NCBI RefSeq assembly: GCF_042701255.1
Contig: NZ_CP170554.1
Coordinates: 5,022,001 to 5,086,000, forward strand
Source of the DNA: Tahibacter sp042701255
Lineage (GTDB): Bacteria > Pseudomonadota > Gammaproteobacteria > Xanthomonadales > Rhodanobacteraceae
Reading direction: 5' to 3'
Length of the DNA: 64,000 nucleotides
Below are positions 60,025 to 64,000 of the stretch, in pieces; positions within the stretch are counted from its first letter, which is position 1; every line of letters begins with the position of its first letter. The position numbers were made by a program, and so were the translations under genes. Under the pieces are notes generated by a model. That model made no database searches and was not told where the DNA came from. It saw only the letters and a program-made list of their open reading frames with translations.

Positions 60025-60911
60025 CAGTCGCCGGACTTGGCGAACAGCTCGTCGAGCTTGCGCTCGTAGGCGTGGTAGCCGAGGAAGTCGTACAGCGCGT
60101 CGCGCGTCTGCATCGTCGGCACGGCGGCCTTCTGCGTGCCGTCGCGGCGGATGGTCTCGTAGACGTTCAGCGCGGCCTGGTTCATCGCGCGATAGGCGCC
60201 GCAGCAGTACAGCACGATGTCCACGCCGGCGCCGCCGAGCTCGGTCGTCGTGAACAGCGGCGTCTGGCCGAACTCGGTGATGTTGGCGAGGATGGGTACC
60301 TTCACTGCGTCGCGGAACTGGCGGTACTGCTCCAGGGTGTAGATCGCTTCGGGGAAGATCATGTCGGCGCCGGCTTCGACGCAGGCCTGCGCGCGTTCGA
60401 TCGCCTTCTCCAGACCTTCGACGGCGATCGCGTCGGTGCGCGCCATGATCACGAAGCCCGCCTCCTGGCGCGCGTCGACGGCGGCCTTGATGCGGTCGAC
60501 CATTTCGTCCTTCGGCACGATCGCCTTGCCCGGACGGTGGCCGCAGCGCTTGGCGGCGACCTGGTCCTCGATGTGCATCGCGCCGGCGCCGGCCTTGATC
60601 AGCGAACGCACGGTGCGCGCGATGTTGAAGGCGCCGCCCCAGCCGGTGTCGACGTCGACGAGCAGCGGCAGCGAGCAGACGTCGGTGATGCGGCGGATGT
60701 CGGTCAGCACGTCTTCCATCGTGCTGATGCCGAGGTCCGGCATGCCCAGCGAGTTGGCCGCGACGCCGCCGCCGGACAGGTAGATCGCCTTGAAGCCGAC
60801 GCGCTCGGCCATGCGCGCCGCATAGGCGGTGATCGTGCCGACGACCTGCAGGGGCTGTTCGGCGGCGACGGCTTCACGGAAACGCGTGCCGGCACTGAGG
60901 GTCTGGCTCAT
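60024..60911 (-). CDS. prpB: 2-methylisocitrate lyase PrpB
   Basis: 295 residues, PEP mutase/isocitrate lyase superfamily. Splits 2-methylisocitrate into pyruvate and succinate, the last step of the methylcitrate cycle. Signatures: YLSGGGVAANSLGMPDLG, PLLVDVDTGWGGAFNIARTV (Mg-binding Asp), HIEDQVAAKRCGHRPGK (catalytic K-R-C-G-H) and IMARTDAIAVEGL. All catalytic residues are present. RBS GGAG at 7 bases. prpC follows on the same strand beyond the paralogue pair; prpD/acnD and prpR are not in the window. Confidence 0.95.
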   Translation of the reverse strand: MSQTLSAGTRFREAVAAEQPLQVVGTITAYAARMAERVGFKAIYLSGGGVAANSLGMPDLGISTMEDVLTDIRRITDVCSLPLLVDVDTGWGGAFNIARTVRSLIKAGAGAMHIEDQVAAKRCGHRPGKAIVPKDEMVDRIKAAVDARQEAGFVIMARTDAIAVEGLEKAIERAQACVEAGADMIFPEAIYTLEQYRQFRDAVKVPILANITEFGQTPLFTTTELGGAGVDIVLYCCGAYRAMNQAALNVYETIRRDGTQKAAVPTMQTRDALYDFLGYHAYERKLDELFAKSGD

Positions 60912-61036
60912 GGGGATCTCCGCTCAAAGACCGCGGATTTTAAGCCAGTTCGGCCCTTTGGGCAGCCGGGGCGGCGGAAACCGACAAAAGTCGAATGCGC
61001 GGGCAGTCCGGGCGGCGAAGAACCGTGCGACCCGCA
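60912..61036. other. Upstream region of prpB
   Basis: No gene or clear promoter seen. It runs directly into the long inverted repeat at 61037. Confidence 0.4.
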
Positions 61037-61083
61037 CGGCAACCCCATCCCCACCCATGCCCTCCCCTTGAAGGGGAGGGTTT
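61037..61083 (+). repeat. Long inverted repeat, left arm (47 bp)
   Basis: Identical to the reverse complement of 61189-61235. It begins CGGCAACCCCATCC and ends in an inner palindrome CCCTCCCCTT-G-AAGGGGAGGG. Confidence 0.92.
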
Positions 61084-61108
61084 ATTCAGGCCAGCTCGAA
61101 GGAAACGG

Positions 61109-61175
61109 CTTGAATCTTAAGTGGCTTGAATCTTAAGTGGCTTGAATCGGAAGTGGCTTGAATCAATTGAAGTGG
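61109..61175 (+). repeat. Tandem repeat of a 16-bp unit between the inverted arms
   Basis: CTTGAATCTTAAGTGG occurs twice exactly, then CTTGAATCGGAAGTGG, then a longer variant CTTGAATCAATTGAAGTGG. About four units. Confidence 0.9.
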
Positions 61176-61188
61176 TCAAGCTGCCCTG

Positions 61189-61235
61189 AAACCCTCCCCT
61201 TCAAGGGGAGGGCATGGGTGGGGATGGGGTTGCCG
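61189..61235 (-). repeat. Long inverted repeat, right arm (47 bp)
   Basis: Perfect inverse of the left arm across a 105-base centre. The outside flanks diverge quickly, so the element is bounded. Confidence 0.92.
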
Positions 61236-61378
61236 CTGTGCCGTCGAATGCAGGGATAGACATCAGTCCGACCGGAGCGTCGGGCAAGCCGTCCGAAAAT
61301 TCCGTCGCCCTGCAGTCGACGATCGGCTTACGGCCAGCATTTCCTTCTACCGTCAGTCTCCACCGAGTAATGACCACG

Positions 61379-61410
61379 ACGTTGCGGTTCGCTTCCCTCG
61401 CCGCAATCCG
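61379..61410 (+). repeat. Dispersed palindromic element, copy f (solitary)
   Basis: ACGTTGCGGTTCGCT, then TCCCTCGCCGCAATCCG. A single diverged copy next to the DUF1501 stop, with no partner visible nearby. Confidence 0.65.
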
Positions 61411-61411
61411 A

Positions 61412-62800
61412 TTACGTCGCCGTCAGAAAACCCAGGTCGCGGCCCGCGAAATGGCCGAGATTCGGCAGGATGTCGTCGATGCCGGTTTCTGCGAGGCCGA
61501 ACCAGCGCGCGAGGGTCGCCGCGTACTGGTCGACCGACACGGTCGGAATCAGCTGGCCGTAGCCGGCGTCGTCGCTGTTGCCGTTCTGCGCGAGCGAGGG
61601 CATGCGGCCGTAGAAGCGCCGGCCGCGCACGGCGCCGCCGACGATCAGGTGATGTCCGCCCCAGCCGTGATCGGTGCCGTCGCCGTTGATCGAGACCGTG
61701 CGGCCGAAGTCCGAGGCCGTGAACGTGGTGACCTGGTTGGCCAGGGTCAGCTCCGCGGTCGCGTCGTAGAACGCCTTGAGGCTCTGCGAAAGATCGCCGA
61801 GCAGACCCGGATGCACGTCGGACTGGCTGCCGTGGGTGTCGAAGCCGCCGAGGCTGACGAAGAAGATCTGCCGGCGCAGATTCAGCTGATTACGCGCCTT
61901 GATCAGCCGCGCGACCATGTGCAGCTGGCGGCCGAGACGGCTGTTCGGAAACGCGGTCGTCACGTCGCCGGCCGCATTCAGCGCCGCGCCGATGGCCTGA
62001 TAGTTGGCGACCGCGCTGTTCATCGCGCGCGCATAGCTGCGCTCGAACACGTGCGTCTGGCTGCCGTCCTGCAGCAGCGCGTTGAACGCGGCGACCCCGG
62101 CTTCGTTGCCCCAGTCGTCGAGATAGCCGATCTGCTCCACGCCGTAGGAACCGATCACGTACTGGTTGACCACGTCGCCGCGCTGGAACAGCGCCTGCCC
62201 TTCCAGCGACACGAGCATGGACTGGGCCTGGTTCGGATTGCCCGAGTGCATGAGATCGGCGATGCGCCCGCCCCAGCCGCTCGCATTGCCGTCGTCGGGC
62301 CGCGAGGTCTGCCAGAGATTGGCCTGGTCCTCGTGCGAGAACAGCTGCGCCGGCACCGGCACCGTGCCCTGCTGGTACTGCTGCTGCGTGATCGGATGGA
62401 TCAGGGTGCCGACGTTGGCGAGGATGCCCGCATGGCCGTCGCCGAACAGCGTGGCCAGATCCTGCATCTGCGGATGCAGGCCGTACTGCGCGCTGTCGCC
62501 GGGCAGGCCGTCGGCCAGCGGATCCAGCGCGATCAGCTGGTTCTGCGGCACGGCCAGCGCGCCGCGCGAAGCCGCATAGACGCCGTAGTGCGCCGCATCG
62601 CGCGGCACTATCGTGTTGAAGCTGTCGTTGCCGCCGTGCAGGAACACGCAGACCAGCGCCTTGTAGTCCGGGAATATCGTGCCGCTGCCCGCGGCCATCG
62701 CCGCATTGAGCAGACCGAGCTGGCCCAGCGCCGAGACGCCGGCGCCGCCGAGCGCCGCCTGCAGGCTGCGACGCAGGAATGTGCGACGAGTCGTGTTCAT
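61412..62800 (-). CDS. DUF1501 family Tat-exported protein
   Basis: 462 residues. A twin-arginine signal, NTTRRTFLRRSLQAALGG, ends near AAMAAGSG. DUF1501 is an alkaline-phosphatase-superfamily fold; segments LVCVFLHGGNDSFNTIVP, GFDTHGSQSDVHPG and DHGWGGHHLIVGG contain likely metal-binding Asp/His. Function unsettled. DUF1501 and DUF1800 genes are adjacent in very many Gram-negative bacteria, as here (10 bases apart), and the products probably work together. Confidence 0.92.
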   Translation of the reverse strand: MNTTRRTFLRRSLQAALGGAGVSALGQLGLLNAAMAAGSGTIFPDYKALVCVFLHGGNDSFNTIVPRDAAHYGVYAASRGALAVPQNQLIALDPLADGLPGDSAQYGLHPQMQDLATLFGDGHAGILANVGTLIHPITQQQYQQGTVPVPAQLFSHEDQANLWQTSRPDDGNASGWGGRIADLMHSGNPNQAQSMLVSLEGQALFQRGDVVNQYVIGSYGVEQIGYLDDWGNEAGVAAFNALLQDGSQTHVFERSYARAMNSAVANYQAIGAALNAAGDVTTAFPNSRLGRQLHMVARLIKARNQLNLRRQIFFVSLGGFDTHGSQSDVHPGLLGDLSQSLKAFYDATAELTLANQVTTFTASDFGRTVSINGDGTDHGWGGHHLIVGGAVRGRRFYGRMPSLAQNGNSDDAGYGQLIPTVSVDQYAATLARWFGLAETGIDDILPNLGHFAGRDLGFLTAT

Positions 62801-62810
62801 GGTCGCGGCC

Positions 62811-64000
62811 TCATTTCTGGATCGAGTATTCGGGAGAATTCAGCACGAGATACAGCGCGTGCTGCACGCGGTCGCGGCCGCCGTTGGCGTTGGCCAGCGC
62901 GGTCAGTCGCGTGACGAGCACGTCGCGCATGAACGGCGACATCTGCCCTGACATCAGCAGCAGGTTCAGGCGTTCGACCAGCGCGGCCGGATCGGCGGCG
63001 AGCGGGTTCAGGGTCGCCGCGTAGTCCATCAGCAGCTGATCCGGATCCTGCGCGTAGCTGTAGCTGCTGCCGACGTAGAAATAGAAGATGCGCCAGTCCA
63101 GATCGTTCGGCGTGGCCACGAGCATGGTGTCGGTCGCGATCTGGAATTCCGGACTGACGAGGCCCAGGTCGCGGATCTCGCCGGGCTGCTGGAAGCCGGG
63201 CCGGAAGAAGTTGAACACGCTCGGCGAACGCAGCGGCGCCTGACCGTAGGACTGCGACGGATTGATCAGCAGATTGATGCGGCCGTTGACCGAACGCGGC
63301 GCCGTGATGCGCCAGAGCTGCACGAGCTTGAGCCACGGTTCGCGCAGCTTGCCGTAGCGGTCGGCGTTGGTGCCGGCATAGCCGTAGCGCGCCTCGACGT
63401 CGAGCAGCACGGCCTTGATCACGGCGCGCAGATCGCCGCGCGCGGCGACGTCGTTGAACACCGCGGCGACGCGTCCGACGTAGGCCGGACTCGGATTGCT
63501 CGTCACGAGACGCTGGATCAGCTGGCGCGCGATGAACGGCCCGACGTTCGGATGCGCGGCGATGTTGTCCAGCGCGGCCGTCAGTTCCTGCCGCGCCGTG
63601 CCGCCGGGCTGGAGCAGTCCGCCGGGCAGCGCGACGTTCGGATAGACCAGCAGCTGCTTGGCCGTCGACGTGTCGTGATACGCCTCGAACGGCAGCATGG
63701 GATCGCGCATCGCCGACGACTCGGGCGCGTGGTAGTCGCCGACGCAGTCGGGATATTCCGCCGTCGAGCAGTCGTTGAAGTTCCAGCCCGTGAACACGTG
63801 GGCGAAACCGCGCACGGTGTTCTGGTTGTAGGTCGGCACCGGCTGCCCGGCCACGAGCAGGGGCTGGCCGTCCGCGTCGAGCTGCTTCAGGCCGATCGAG
63901 AACAGCTGCAGGATCTCGCGCGCGTAGTTCTCGTCGGGCCGGATGTTGAGGGTCGTGTCGGGCTTGCGATTGCCGACCATCGACAGATACACGCCCATGG
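62811..64000 (-). CDS. DUF1800 family protein (N-terminal part beyond the window)
   Basis: At least 396 C-terminal residues are present. Recognisable segments: RPDENYAREILQLFSIGL, VRGFAHVFTGWNF, ALDNIAAHPNVGPFIARQLI, QRLVTSNPSPAYVGRVA and SPSVFNFFRPGFQQPGEI. The frame runs off the right edge; an internal ATG at 63998 is not the likely start because DUF1800 proteins carry another hundred or more residues before this region. The partner DUF1501 gene lies immediately downstream. Role unknown. Confidence 0.9.
   Translation of the reverse strand, partial: MGVYLSMVGNRKPDTTLNIRPDENYAREILQLFSIGLKQLDADGQPLLVAGQPVPTYNQNTVRGFAHVFTGWNFNDCSTAEYPDCVGDYHAPESSAMRDPMLPFEAYHDTSTAKQLLVYPNVALPGGLLQPGGTARQELTAALDNIAAHPNVGPFIARQLIQRLVTSNPSPAYVGRVAAVFNDVAARGDLRAVIKAVLLDVEARYGYAGTNADRYGKLREPWLKLVQLWRITAPRSVNGRINLLINPSQSYGQAPLRSPSVFNFFRPGFQQPGEIRDLGLVSPEFQIATDTMLVATPNDLDWRIFYFYVGSSYSYAQDPDQLLMDYAATLNPLAADPAALVERLNLLLMSGQMSPFMRDVLVTRLTALANANGGRDRVQHALYLVLNSPEYSIQK

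Noticed and set aside
61109..61175. Possible CRISPR-like repeats
   Set aside because: The 16-bp units are contiguous, without spacers, and no cas gene is near.

Overview
The window is a chromosomal segment of a GC-rich (high-60s percent by eye) gammaproteobacterium. The best guess is the order Lysobacterales (Xanthomonadales), perhaps Rhodanobacteraceae such as Dokdonella. This rests on gene content rather than a marker gene: a Fiu/PiuC iron locus, a yjfIJKLMC-type operon, AmgK/MurU cell-wall recycling, tandem M13 peptidases, BNR-repeat secreted proteins and short dispersed palindromes of the kind common in that order. I saw no rRNA, tRNA, prophage, transposase or CRISPR array. Both ends cut genes: a sensor kinase on the left and a DUF1800 protein on the right.

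Layout. 1-7.3 kb: a propeller-type sensor kinase and a LuxR-type response regulator, separated by an unknown membrane protein and a secreted sialidase-like protein. 7.5-9.6 kb: polyprenyl diphosphate synthase (frameshifted), a SET-domain protein and HutD/Ves. 9.6-18.1 kb, all minus: an iron block of PiuC hydroxylase, Fiu-like TonB receptor, membrane-anchored flavodoxin reductase, ApbE, DUF4198, DUF2271 (with a flavinylation motif) and PepSY membrane protein. Fur-box-like sites precede the first gene and the receptor. 18.4-25 kb, minus: a suf operon, Rrf2 regulator-sufB-C-D-S-U, then a GNAT acetyltransferase and a Rieske protein. 25.2-29 kb: a secreted propeller protein divergent from a wHTH-WD40 membrane regulator. 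29-30.7 kb: amgK-murU. 31-35 kb: amine oxidase, class I glutamine amidotransferase and beta-CASP nuclease. 35.1-39.3 kb: two tandem M13 peptidases. 39.5-45.5 kb: an orphan secreted protein convergent with a seven-gene yjf-like operon (DUF2170, PspA, potassium channel, DUF2491, DUF350, DUF1190 lipoprotein, ATP-grasp ligase). 46-48.5 kb: an OmpA protein (frameshifted) and a TerC family protein behind a manganese riboswitch. 48.7-54.8 kb: fadH and two secreted proteins. 54.9-57.3 kb: VIT1 transporter (frameshifted) and an ABC-F ATPase. 57.5-60.9 kb: prpB, two paralogous one-span membrane proteins and prpC (frameshifted). 61-64 kb: a long inverted repeat and a DUF1501/DUF1800 pair.

Themes. Iron and redox handling dominates. 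The receptor, hydroxylase and flavin genes look like one ferric-siderophore uptake and periplasmic reduction route, and the suf operon uses that iron. The yjf-like operon is the least understood conserved system here; the potassium channel inside it is its notable feature. Four conserved genes (ispB, ompA, VIT1, prpC) each carry one short indel in a G/C run. Two of the indels lie in nearly identical CG-dinucleotide tracts, so sequencing or assembly error is likelier than four independent losses.
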